Shown here piece after piece: positions 1 through 10,491 of a stretch of DNA of 64,000 nucleotides. The notes beneath the pieces are model-generated. The model was given only the letters and a program-made list of their open reading frames with translations, was not told where the DNA came from and did no database searches. Each line of letters opens with the position of its first letter. Position 1 is the first letter of the stretch. The position numbers were made by a program, and so were the translations under genes. The DNA comes from Pyxicephalus adspersus (Eukaryota > Chordata > Amphibia > Anura > Pyxicephalidae), in contig NC_092861.1 in assembly GCF_032062135.1 (NCBI RefSeq), positions 122,462,564 to 122,526,563 on the forward strand, given 5' to 3'.

Positions 1-127
1 TCGTTCGTTTACCAACGATAATTATTGGAAGTGTGTACGTAGCTTTACAGAGTAAGAGATACTTGCAGGGCATTTCTCAATGATTGCAGCCAAGTCTGCA
101 ATCAATGAGAAGAGTGTGCGACCCCCG

Positions 128-159
128 GGACACTACAGGTTAATTAACCTGTAGTGTCC
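128..159. repeat. Perfect 32-base palindrome
   Basis: Arms of 16 bases meet with no loop, centred on ggttaattaacc. It is the second hairpin of the chain at 74-512. Perfect palindromes of this length tend to be unstable over time, so this suggests a young or constrained copy. Confidence 0.95.
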
Positions 160-307
160 TGCTGATTGTAGTGGAACTGCAGAGTTTAACTGCAGTTCAG
201 TTCCCATGGTCACATGACCGTGGGAAATTTCCGGTCACAGCTGTGACTGCAGGCGATCCCCGAGCACTAGAGGTTGAATAGGGACAAGTTTCCTCATTCA
301 TCATATT

Positions 308-360
308 TAGTGCCCTGTGTTCTTGGATAGAGAAACTCTATCCAAGAACACATAGCACTA
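308..360. repeat. Long stem-loop, 17-base perfect inner stem plus outer stem
   Basis: Inner arms 316-332 and 336-352 pair perfectly around a three-base loop. After a two-by-two internal loop, the outer arms tagtgc (308-313) and gcacta (355-360) also pair. It is the longest stem in the chain at 74-512. Confidence 0.9.
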
Positions 361-464
361 GTAAAGGACTGCAAGAGCAATCTGATTTCTCTTGCAGCCC
401 TTAATAGTCCCTTAAAATAACCCAAATTCTCCCACCATTGACTTCAATGGTGTTCAAATTCGGC

Positions 465-512
465 ATATCTCACTATTCGATCTAATAGCTGTCAAATCGA
501 ATAGTGAGATAT
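465..512. repeat. Stem-loop with 17-base perfect arms
   Basis: Arms 465-481 and 496-512 are exact reverse complements around a 14-base loop. It is the last hairpin of the chain; ordinary AT-rich sequence follows from about 520. Confidence 0.9.
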
Positions 513-519
513 TTGACCA

Positions 520-2656
520 ACACTAGTTATTTCATTCTGGCCATTTGTAGGACTTATAAACAAACTTTCTCATACAAAAGGCATGTACAGGTACAAATGC
601 CAAACTAAAAAAATAGTATCTCTCTCTGTATAGAATTATTATCTCTCCCTAACAGGTCCAACACATATTGACAATATGACTTCTGTAAATCCATGCAGAT
701 ATAGAAAGAAGGCTAACTAATGCATTTCTTTAAAATATTGGTTCTTGTGGCTCAGCTAGCCAGGAGCAAAGGCTATCATGTGTGTTATAGGTTGTTCCTT
801 ATTTCTGTTTTTGCTTGTTTCTGGTGTGCACCAGCAAAGTTTTCGGCCACAGGTGTATTCTTAACCAGTAACTTGTATTAAAACATTTTTTTCATGTATC
901 CTGTGGCCACATTTCTGTGGTCTTGGAACTCAATTACAACCTATTTTTCTACAAGTTTCAAAGAAGGGAGCACGTTATTTTATTGTAATAACATACAGTA
1001 CAATAAGTCCTAAATGAGTTTTCAATAGTATTATAAAGCTCAATACATATTTAGAAAAAAACTGACAAATAACTTCTTCTAGGACTCGATTTCTCAACAG
1101 CACTCAAGTAATCTCATAACATCTTATGATATATTTTTTTACAGAGCTTTTAGAATCCATCTTGTCATGGTTCTTTAAGTTTATAAATAGTGGAGCATGA
1201 CAAAACGGATATTCATTTTGCAATACCATATCACTTAGAAGTATGTTCCGTTTAAAGAGATATTTACGAACTAAGGAAAGGGTCTATAATGTTTTGGAAA
1301 AGAATAATGCATGTTATATAGAACAGTTTCCCTTTGTTGCTATTGTTGGGAAGATTAAAAAAAAGTTGTTGATTTTGCAATATGGCTTCAAATTGTTCTC
1401 CTGATGCCAACTCTCGATGTTGGGTCAATACATTTTTTCTCAGATGGAAACTTTGAGTTTTGATTAAATGTCATGGAGAAAAGATGAACACTCCACTAAT
1501 CCATTCAAGGGTGAACTAAAGATATAGTAGTATAGTTAAATATCAGGGAAGGAAGAAAAATACTACAGCAGGATCACTTTGCAATGCAATACTAAAAGTG
1601 TGAATGTAGCTCTTGTACTAGATGCTTTCCCCAAATTATTATTTTATATTGCAATATATAACCTAATTAATATTTCCTCTAGGATAACAATTCTTTGTTA
1701 TATACATGGATAATTCTAATTTTCCCAGAAAATATAACCTATTTATTTGCTAAAGTATACTATTTATTCATTCGGGATAAAGTATATCTAATCACATTTA
1801 CTAAAATCTCAAATAAGTGTGTTAATGTTTTTTTCAAGAGTTGTTTTCATTGATATTGTACCTGGTAATCTTGCCAGGGAGATCCGCATATAGACACTTT
1901 TTGTAATGAAGTGAAATTCTCTCCCAATTTTTTTTTGTTCACTGTCAAACGCTCTCCTGATGGAGATTTATGGGGGAAAAAATGTAGCTGCTGTTTATTG
2001 CCACAGTGCTTAACCAAATGAAATGCCAGCCACTTATCGTAGATTGGCATGCCTCAACCTGTTTTATTAAATGTTTGTTTCTTTGAGTCTTACCAAGAAT
2101 AAATCAAGTAACCTGTTGTCTATAGTTTAGTTACCTGTACCATTCCCAATAATGTTGTAACAAAAATATAACAGCTCTAACCACTGTTGTCATTGTTATA
2201 ATGTCCCCCTATTCCCCCAGTGTGATGTCATCTATAAAGTTATGCTACATCATGTTGAATCTCACATCATTTTGAAAATCAATATCATCTTAGCTTTATA
2301 TGTTTCCACTACCCCATTCACTAAACACATTTGATGGTGAAGTTGGGGGAGGCATGGCCTGGACATTGTAACATGTTTTTAAAGAGCACCCTCTGCTTTG
2401 ATAAACTCTTTTACTAAGCACCCAAATGCCAGTTTTTCAGTAATGCCCAGATGGAGCAGAGGGAGTGTATCCTAATTGAGTGCAGTGCTCAGAAGATACG
2501 GCACTACATGTTCCCCACAGGCACCCTTGTGCGTAGGGCAGAGCTAAACCTTTTACTAGACCTGGATGGGTGAGATCCACAAGATGTGGAGAAGAGGGTG
2601 CATCCTGGAGAAGATCCCATAGGACAGGAGGACTCTTAACACTACACATTGTGGGG
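520..2656. other. AT-rich non-coding sequence, no gene seen
   Basis: No coding exon, RNA gene or clear repeat could be supported. A 67-codon open frame on the minus strand (1847-2050) has no recognisable domain and no support as an exon. Confidence 0.6.
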
Positions 2657-2664
2657 GCCTAGTG
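2657..2664. other. Left 8-base target site duplication of hAT element
   Basis: Reads gcctagtg and is identical to 2950-2957 on the other side of the element. Confidence 0.9.
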
Positions 2665-2949
2665 CAGTGATTTTCAACCACCAGTGTGCCATGAAAGATC
2701 TTCAAGTGTACCGTGGGAAATTATCCAATTACCATTGTCGAGTGCCTGTGCTGTAGTGACTGGCAGAGTAATGTAATACTCTATAATGTCAGTGGGTGGC
2801 AGTAGGTAGCTTATTGGCCTTGTTTATTCTTAGAGACAAGAGAATTAGCTACAGAGTGTCATTTTGTAACATTTTTGATTTGTGATGTGCTTCAGGATTT
2901 TTCAATGTAAAAAAATGTGCCGTGGCTAAATAAAGGTTGAAAAACACTG
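2665..2949. mobile_element. hAT-type non-autonomous transposon, complete, with perfect 8-base target duplication
   Basis: The element starts cagtgattttcaaccacc and ends ggttgaaaaacactg, giving imperfect terminal inverted repeats of about 15 bases of the CAGTG...CACTG type known from hAT (Charlie-like) elements. The same eight bases, gcctagtg, lie directly outside both ends (2657-2664 and 2950-2957); an 8-base duplication is the hAT signature. At 285 bases with no open frame it cannot code for a transposase and would have been moved in trans. Confidence 0.9.
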
Positions 2950-2957
2950 GCCTAGTG
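2950..2957. other. Right 8-base target site duplication of hAT element
   Basis: Reads gcctagtg and is identical to 2657-2664. Confidence 0.9.
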
Positions 2958-4025
2958 CTCCTCTAGACTCTCCTGTAGGCTGCATGGAATCACAAAACCC
3001 TTGTGTGAACCCAGCTGCCTCTCATTTTGTAATCCAGATCCACTATCCTGACATTCTCTTGGTACATTGGCACTACCAATTCTGCTCTTAATACTCTATT
3101 GGCACCTCAACACACAGGTTTCATTGGATACGCTGATATAATGGCCTTAATACAAACATTTCCCACTAGATCTGATCCGGCAGCCTTGATTGCAAGGTTG
3201 GAGGCCAATATTGAGGAGGCCCAACCAAATATTCCTTTTATCTATTTGGTATCCCTGAGGATTCTGAAGCTAGTGCTGTGTGACACACTGGTTTTTATTT
3301 TTAACCAACTTATAGGAGATAGCCTGGCCACCCATATTAATTTGGACAGAGTTCATCCTATGCTAGGCCCATGTTCTTAGAATCCTGGGAGGCCTTACTA
3401 TGTACTTTGTAGAGTACATTGTTAAAATAATAAAGAAGCCATCATGTGGGCAGCTTGTTAGAAGAGCATGGTGAATCTTGATGAAGCCCGAATCACTTTT
3501 CTAGCTGATGTATCCCATGAATTGTTTCAAGTGATGACATCATCTTACACAACACTGACTAGCATTCACGTCAGCATCCTCACCCGCTGTGACGTTACAG
3601 AAGTTTTTTACTTCTGCTGTGAAGGGGCGCATTTTCTTGGCCTGTAATCCTTTTTATCTCAATTGTAGTGTTCCTGGTGTACCACATTAGCAGACTTTTC
3701 TCTGTTTTTGGGGTTTTGTGTAAATGAAATGCTGGTATGCGGGAGGTGGGGCTGTTTGGACCATTCTTGGGTAGATAAGATCACCTGTATGGAGTAAATT
3801 CCAGTTGTTTTTATTATCTTAATTCTTGGAATATGTATTTTGCTCTCTCCTACTTTCTCCTACTTGTCTTAGGTTTCAGAACTCTTCTTCTCTAATAGCT
3901 GGATAGCTTGGCTCTTCAAAAGTTTAATCGTATTGTCTAGAAAGTTTTGGAAATGGCAGATAGGTATGTTGCATGCTGTGTACATTCATTTGATTTCAAT
4001 TGTTTTTTTTACCCATTTTAATGGC
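2958..4025. other. Non-coding sequence with one unexplained 93-codon open frame
   Basis: The open frame 3099-3380 (plus strand) ends in residues ATHINLDRVHPMLGP. I recognise no family, and no splice context was established. It may be debris of an older element that the hAT copy at 2665-2949 interrupted. Confidence 0.35.
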
Positions 4026-4026
4026 C

Positions 4027-4152
4027 CTGCACCCATGCCTTCCCTCCCCTTTCCCAATTCATTTTTTTCCCTTGGTTTCCCTTCCTCCTTTTTTAATTCC
4101 GTTCTCTAGTTATTTAATTCGTCTTTTTTTTCTTCTCTTTTCCTATTTAACT
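4027..4152. repeat. Pyrimidine-rich tract
   Basis: About 125 bases are dominated by C and T on the plus strand (runs such as cttccctcccctttccc and tcttttttttcttctctttt). It is a low-complexity tract. No acceptor AG followed by a plausible exon is evident. Confidence 0.7.
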
Positions 4153-5565
4153 TTCCTACATCTTCTAGCAGACTAGCATATTTAACCAAGGAATAACTCA
4201 AAAAGTAGAAATATAGGGTTTTGGATTGACTGGTCGTAGCCCTTATTTAAAAACCATTGAAAATCCCAAAGAAATTTTGCATGAAGGAGTGGTCAAAAGG
4301 TCAATGTCAGACACAGGTGAATTAGGTATAATGCCTTTAAGTATTTTTAGAAGGTAACGCCAGTTTAGTAAGGGTTTAAGGTGTTCTTTCTTTTTTTACA
4401 GAGTGCATCATTACATCATACATTTTGTTGAGAAAATCATTGAAAAGGAAACATTTTCTTGTGTTTTTATTGAAGTGTTCCCCTTTACCTGTAGGCGCTG
4501 CTTGAATGAAAATGTAATGTTTGCCATGTTGGAAAAGTCAATAATTTCATGGAGTGTAAATAATTTTTTTAAATCATATTCTACAGTTGCATACCAGTGT
4601 GAAGGTGTTTTGAAATAAAATCTGGCAACCCATGGGCATTGTATTTTAAATTGTATTAGGCGAGTTGGAAAGCTTCACCTTGTGCTGCTCCTGCAGTTTG
4701 AATCAATGACGGAAAAGTTATGATACCTTCTGTTTTGATGGGTTCAGCCATGATCATTTTGCTGTGCTTCTGGAAGAACATAAATGTATAAAAAATCCAA
4801 TGTGGCAAATGATGGTGATGAAATTATCATTTAAATAAAATAATAAAATATTAAACCCTATACACAATTTTAGCTTTTGCTAAATAAAATATATTGTTTA
4901 TCATTCATTACTTTTATTTCCACAATAATGTAATTGCACAAAAAAATATTCTAGGTGGATACATGTAGCAGAAGTCAATTAGAAAGCATCTTTATCATTT
5001 TTTACTACAGTAAACTAAAATTGCTATAGCTAGTTTGTTATGATTTACAGCAATAATTTCCCTTTGCATTGCCTCCTTGAGTAGGCTATTAGAAGTAAAA
5101 TTAATAAAGGGAAGATTACATACCTATTCTTTCCAGTAAAACAATAGGGATATTCTGTTCAAACCTGCCACTACTGATGAAATGTCACCAGTATTTTTGG
5201 TGCTTCTACACAGTATGGCTCTCTCTGTACTTGGCACTGGTAAATGGTTGTCTAATGCTACATTTTGGAGAGGTAGGAAGCATGCCATTTGTTCCCTCAT
5301 GCTAAAGTGCTAAGATTTTGACTGGTAAGCAGGGAAGATTGGAACATCTTGGAGGATAGGCCCTGGAGGTCTATTTAGGCAATGTAGTGCGTGCTGAAAA
5401 GTGGGTTAGGCTTTTATTTAATTTTATTACATTAATAAGGCATATTCTTCTATCTACTTATAAAACTCTCCTTTTCTTTTTACACATTAGGCCTTTCATT
5501 TTTTCCTGAAGTCTTTCAGCATCGTTAACACTGCCATCGCCTAGTTCCCCCCTGATCTGAGAGAC
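4153..5565. other. AT-rich non-coding sequence, no gene seen
   Basis: A 71-codon frame at 4403-4618 has no recognisable features. Poly-A-signal-like aataaa words around 4830-4860 are frequent in AT-rich DNA and are not evidence for a gene. Confidence 0.5.
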
Positions 5566-5569
5566 ACAA

Positions 5570-5745
5570 CCTGCTCACTTCCCTGAGCCTGCTTTCCTTT
5601 TAGGGAAAAATGGTCCACGGCTCTGGACGGTGCAATCCCCCCCCGCCGGGGTCCTTCTTCTGACCCCGCTTGGGCATACACCAGCCAGAGCTGCAGAACA
5701 CCAAGATTTTTTCACCATGGACCACCGTCTGGCAACTGTTGCTTT
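5570..5745 (-). mobile_element. Truncated hAT-type element, same family as 26,686-27,051, reverse orientation
   Basis: Read on the minus strand, it runs from a degraded hAT-like end (5743 leftwards) through gtggtccatgg, ctgcagctctggctggtg and ggggtcagaagaaggacccc. These match in order the left half of the complete element at 26,686. The GC-rich character contrasts sharply with the surrounding AT-rich sequence. The other half is missing and no target duplication was found. Confidence 0.7.
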
Positions 5746-6975
5746 AAATGGTGACTCCTTCTTTCCCACTTTGTTTTGAAGTTCCCCAAATCCAGTTTCT
5801 GACCTTGTACTCTTCTCCTTATACCTCCTTTCTTTCCCTTATTTCTACCCTGATCTCTTTGAAGAAACACCTCTTTTGACTTTCAGTACCACTTTTTTGC
5901 AGATCTACTGCCCATCTCTAAGGTGTTACCCTCAGTCTTGGAAAAAGTTTCACATTACCTGTCAGATATCCCTCTATGGATGTCAGACAGATACCATAAA
6001 CTCAGGCTGGGTTAATAGCTCTTAACATCTAAACTATTTCCCATCATTTCTCCACCAGAAAACAACACTTTTCTGTACCCCATTTACCCTCTACTTTTGT
6101 GTAATGTTCACACTCCATCACTCATCCAGAACATTTGTTTCTGTTACTTCCACTTGTTCAACATATCCAAAATACACACCTTACCATCACAGTTACCATC
6201 CATGGACTCTCACAAATCCTGCAGCCAAACTCATCTACACCTCCCACCTTAATATCTACCTAACTTCCAATTCACCTGCTGTCCCATCTATTGTTCCATC
6301 TTAGACCCCTACCTTGTCCTGTCTCCACCTCCAATCACCTACAAATGTCCTTGATACATCCAAACAGGCCTCCCTTCCTGTTTCTGGTAGCGGGCAGATA
6401 GTTTCATGTTTTATATCCCACATGAATACATCATGCATCCAAAAGGCAATATATTTCACAGAATTTATTTTTTGACAATTATTTAGGCAATTAACATAAT
6501 ACGACTTTGTTATTGGTAATATGTCACTCCTAAGTGAATGGAATTGTGTGGGAGTGTGTAAACATCGAAGCCCAGGACAGGGTACCACTACGTTTTTTGC
6601 AGGATGATTGCATGCATGCAGAGGATCATTTAGGTCTACATTTTAAAGGTATTTAGCAATAATAAATTACTAAGAAAAAGAATAGAATTCTTCTTTAAAT
6701 TTTGCTTTTTCATTTTATTTTTGATCAACAGCAAGAATCTATGTAAGCTTCCTCTATTTTCGTTTTCTACTAATAAGGAATTTTCAAGCAGCATCAGCTA
6801 CAGACACAACACCCACTCTGTAAGCGCACATTCCCTGTAGTAATCAGATCTGCACAACAAAAAAGGAGGAAACCCAGCATCTGGTGATGTCCATGAGTTC
6901 AAGACTACAGGCTGTCATTGCCAGCAAAGGGTTTTCAACCAAGTATTGGAAATGAACATTTTATTTTCAGCTTTT
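5746..6975. other. Non-coding sequence, CT-rich in part
   Basis: 5800-6310 is enriched in C and T on the plus strand. Open frames 6104-6304 and 6301-6588 are short, without recognisable domains, and their composition follows the local base bias. Confidence 0.5.
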
Positions 6976-6976
6976 T

Positions 6977-7192
6977 AATTTGTCCAAATACTTTTGAGCC
7001 CCTGAAATTAAGTAATTGTGTAAAAAAAGTCTTTAGTTCCTCACATTTTTATGCAATCTTTTTGTTCAACCCAATGTCTGCAGTTAACTGCGTCTGATTT
7101 GTTTCATTTAAAAGTAATTGTGGTAATGTACAAAACAAAAATGAGAAAAAAGTTGCCTCAAATTTGTTCAAATATAAATGGACCTAACTGTA
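6977..7192. mobile_element. Tc1/mariner-like 3' end fragment
   Basis: The stretch opens with tgtccaaatacttttgagcc and closes with atggacctaactgta, beside a short TA run. From memory this order matches the 3' part and terminal repeat of vertebrate Tc1-like transposons. No transposase frame remains. The TA run at 7190-7202 fits the TA target preference of the superfamily. Confidence 0.65.
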
Positions 7193-7964
7193 TATATATA
7201 TAATCTGTGTATTTAAATGTTTGCCTTTTGCTAAGCTCCAAAAGTGCTGGATTTTGGTACAAAAATGATGTTTGTTCTGGAATCACATAAACTCCATAGC
7301 AAGGTTCAGTTTAGCAGTAGAAACATCTCACAGACTGTAGTGGTGTGAAAATGATAAGCTAATATGGCACACCAGATGCTCTGTGAAGTACCTGTTATGT
7401 CACAGGGATTTCCCTGCATTGCAGAGCCAACATGAGTTATTTTCAGCCATCAGCAGCCTTGCCTCATCTACAGACATCTGTGGGATATTTCAGGTAACAA
7501 GATTTCAGCTTCAAGAATTGTTAAATCAGACAGTCTTGAACTAAACATGTTCTTTTACAGAAAATAAATTAATAATAATAGCAATACAGTGTGCTGCACA
7601 CAGGGCCATATTTGCCATTAAAGTGCCTTCTTGGGCAAAACATTTATTTTTTATTTTTAGTTTGCAGAGTAGGGCAGGATTAGCGCTAAATGCTGAGCAA
7701 ATACTGTAACCTCTTCCAACCTGCCATAGCGATTATTGATGTTAAAAAACGAAGTCTTTAGTCCAGAGTCTTCTTTTTTCCTCTGTTTATATTAGGAAGT
7801 GTCTGGTCCTGGATATTTATGCCACTGCCGGCATGATGTGTAGTGTTTTGGCTGTGTGAAGTAGGGCAGAGAAAATGGAGGTGGTGATGTCAACATAATC
7901 GAAGATAAGCCAAGTGGTCAAATGATTAATAGGAGAAGTTGAAAACAAAAAAATTACACTTGTC

Positions 7965-8225
7965 TTTAACCACCTGGGCGTTACACTGATGTCTAGATTT
8001 CTGTACCAAAAGCGGTACACTGTTTTTCATGAAATTTTTTTTTTAAACCTGTAACTTACAGAAATATGTCCGAACAAGGGTCTAGTAGATATCATGAAAG
8101 TAAAAAAAGTTTAAAACACAATCATGTAAAAAAAAAAAAAAAAAGTTTACTTGTAATAAAATTAAAAAAAAACAATGTATACAATGTATGACAATCAGAT
8201 TGCAATACAACGTTTGTTTAACCAC
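7965..8225. repeat. Probable interspersed repeat with A-rich stretches
   Basis: It begins near cacctgggcgttacactg, a word I recall from frog repeats, and contains long A runs (8129-8145 and 8163-8172). Boundaries are uncertain. Adjacent to the repeat at 8240-8671. Confidence 0.4.
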
Positions 8226-8239
8226 CTTACAAAAGTTTG

Positions 8240-8671
8240 GGTTTAACGCTTTTTGCAAGTTTTATTACCCCGAACCAAGGTTGGGTGGTTAATCCTGCAG
8301 GTCCCCCGATGGCACTGGTTCTTCCCATGATTCAGTTCCGTGTCATCCTGGAATTCCTCTTTGTCCTGGCCCTAAGGAAGCGATGGGCGCCACCATCTTC
8401 AGTCTTCTGTTCCAGTTTTTTTAGCACGTCACCTAATCTCGCACTGTGTTTGCGTCAGATTGACATCTCTTTCCTTTAATAGAAAAACTGTCACTTCTGA
8501 GCATGTCCAAGGTTGAGCACACAGAGCCTCCTGGGATGCGTGACATAGGTGCTAAACCCTTTTTTTTTTTTAAATAAATAAATAAAAAATAATAAACATT
8601 TTTTCTTTACATATAAGGGTTGTCTACCTTTTTATGTAAAGTGAAAATGTTCAGTTTAAGTAGACTTTAAG
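8240..8671 (+). repeat. Interspersed terminal-repeat element, family also at 12,533-13,001 and 39,400-39,765
   Basis: Shared landmarks in order with the 12.5-kb copy are a GC-richer body, an ATG-free stretch around ccatcttcagtcttctg, the word cctgggatgcgtgacatagg, an A/T run, then tttatgtaaagtgaaaat and a terminal agactttaag. The 80-codon open frame 8237-8479 lies inside the repeat and is not a gene. Confidence 0.6.
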
Positions 8672-10410
8672 GCAGATAGAGACATGGTTCACAAATGTGA
8701 CGTGTCATGTTTGGCCACATGCTTGTAGGCTGAAGATCTGCACTACAGCTGTGGCTGCAGTCACATGCGAATCTTGTGGCCCATGATGCATTTTGCCTCT
8801 CCCCGGTGCACAGCAGTAGTTTACTTTAGGGCCAGGGAACTGTCAGCTTTTGCATGGTTCATTAATCTCTCTATCAGGAACAGCAATAAAAACCATCTAA
8901 AAGTCCTAAGCCTTTCAATTTTTTTTTAAAACTAGAAAAACAACCTTTGCTAATAAAATACTTTTGTCTTTTTTATAGTGGGCAGGGCTTCCACTTTTGA
9001 ATCGAATATCTGTTGCTGAGAACAGGACGAAGAATAAGGGTGCTTTCATATTTTCTTGTGGGGTAAAATTACCACAACACATGTTAACAAAACTGTGCTG
9101 TGTTGTTGCACACTCCAATAAACTGTTACAGAAGTAATAAACAAAAACAGCAGTGTACAATCCACATGCTGGCATCCCATTTAAAATGAATCGGTTGGTT
9201 AAATTATGCTATATTAATGCCTTGCCTAGTGTATTGGGGCCTATAGTCACTGCAGCTGCAGTACCTGCAGGAAAAAAAATCTATATATCTATCTATCTAA
9301 ACTACAACTTATTTTAATAATTTATTTTTGCTCCTTTAGGGCCATATATTCACTTTCTGAAAATGATACGATCTTTATTGTTTTTGTATGTAAAAGAGTT
9401 TATATGTTCTACTAATACAACTATGTTCTGTTGTATTAGTTTCCTTTGAATGCTTTAATTTCCTTTAAGCTAAAAGCATACTGAAAGTTTGTGTGCATGA
9501 TCTTGTTAGTAGTGGCATTAGACTGTACGTTTCCCTGGAGCTAGGAGCTAGGCCAAAGGTTGGGGAATATGCGTTAAAAAACAGATAATAATAAATTATA
9601 GTTTGATTTAGTAGCTGCTGATGTATATAAAATAAACTACAAAGGCTATGTAAAATTTACTGTTAAAAGTATTTAAATACTCAAACTTAAAAAAAAGTGC
9701 CTGTTATACACTATTTATTCCATCAATTATTTCCTTTCCTTTGTCCTTCTCACTCTTCTCCTTGCCAACTTTACTTAAAGTACATATTAAAGGCACTGCC
9801 ACAGGGCTCAAATGGCACTGAATAGAAGACATTTGCTGAGCTGCAACTCAGAAAGTCATTATATTGGAAGAAAATGCTTTACTGGTCTTTAAACTATAAG
9901 TGGTATGTATAGGGAAATACACAGTTGAGATTATTTATTAGACTGAATTAGTTTCTCTCAAAGCAGTCAGTAGGTTTCCCACAACTTTTAAATGATAAAA
10001 AGTAAATTGATTCTGACTGCTATATTTTTACAAATACTGTAATGCAGAGAAGAAGAAAAAAAAAGCTGAGGGAGATGCTACTGTTTGCATTATATCCAGG
10101 GCTTGGGGGACTTTGACTGTCCATTTATTCTATCAGTGATAGCAAGGGGGTAGACACTGGTCTTGTGTTGCTGGTACATATGGTGACTAATATTAGGATA
10201 GGGGTTGGTGACCAAGCTAACTTATTTAACTGAATTAGATAGTGACAGATATTAGAATAAATATATGTAGTAAAATGTTTTGTTGGTGTTCGGCATTGAA
10301 GATGAACTCCAGGATGCTGTCACTCACCCATTCACTTTAAAACCTGGCCCCTCCCAATCCTGAAGCTCCTCTGCCTATTCCTTGGTTAAAAAGAAAATGA
10401 TACAGCAGCA
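8672..10410. other. AT-rich non-coding sequence with two small palindromes
   Basis: 9249-9262 is a perfect 14-base palindrome (actgcagctgcagt). 9411-9421 and 9430-9440 are perfect 11-base inverted arms around an eight-base loop. A ctat tetranucleotide run lies near 9280-9300. No gene is supported. Confidence 0.55.
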
Positions 10411-10491
10411 TACCCAGTCTGATGACCCAGTCTACCCAGTCTGATGACCCAGTGTACCCAGTCTGATGACCCAGTCTACCCAGTCTGATGA
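10411..10491. repeat. 22-base minisatellite, about 3.7 copies
   Basis: Units begin tacccagt at 10,411, 10,433, 10,455 and 10,477, giving an exact period of 22. They differ by only one base (tctacc versus tgtacc). The unit itself is two near-copies of cccagtctgatga, so a shorter ancestral unit is likely. Confidence 0.93.

Larger units (their letters stand above)
74..512. repeat. Chain of nine consecutive short inverted repeats
   Basis: Nine different stem-loops follow one another almost without spacing. Arms are: 74-89/96-111 (one mismatch), 128-143/144-159 (perfect, no loop), 174-182/190-198 (perfect), 201-212/215-226 (one mismatch, G.T compatible), 234-240/241-247 (perfect), 316-332/336-352 (perfect, extended by 308-313/355-360), 364-377/389-402 (one mismatch), 433-441/444-452 (perfect) and 465-481/496-512 (perfect). 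The arms of different hairpins do not resemble each other, so this is not a tandem repeat. The structure may run off the left edge: tcgtt at 1-5 and aacga at 14-18 are also complementary. No open frame covers it. It is probably part of a mobile element of unknown family; that is inference. Confidence 0.85.
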
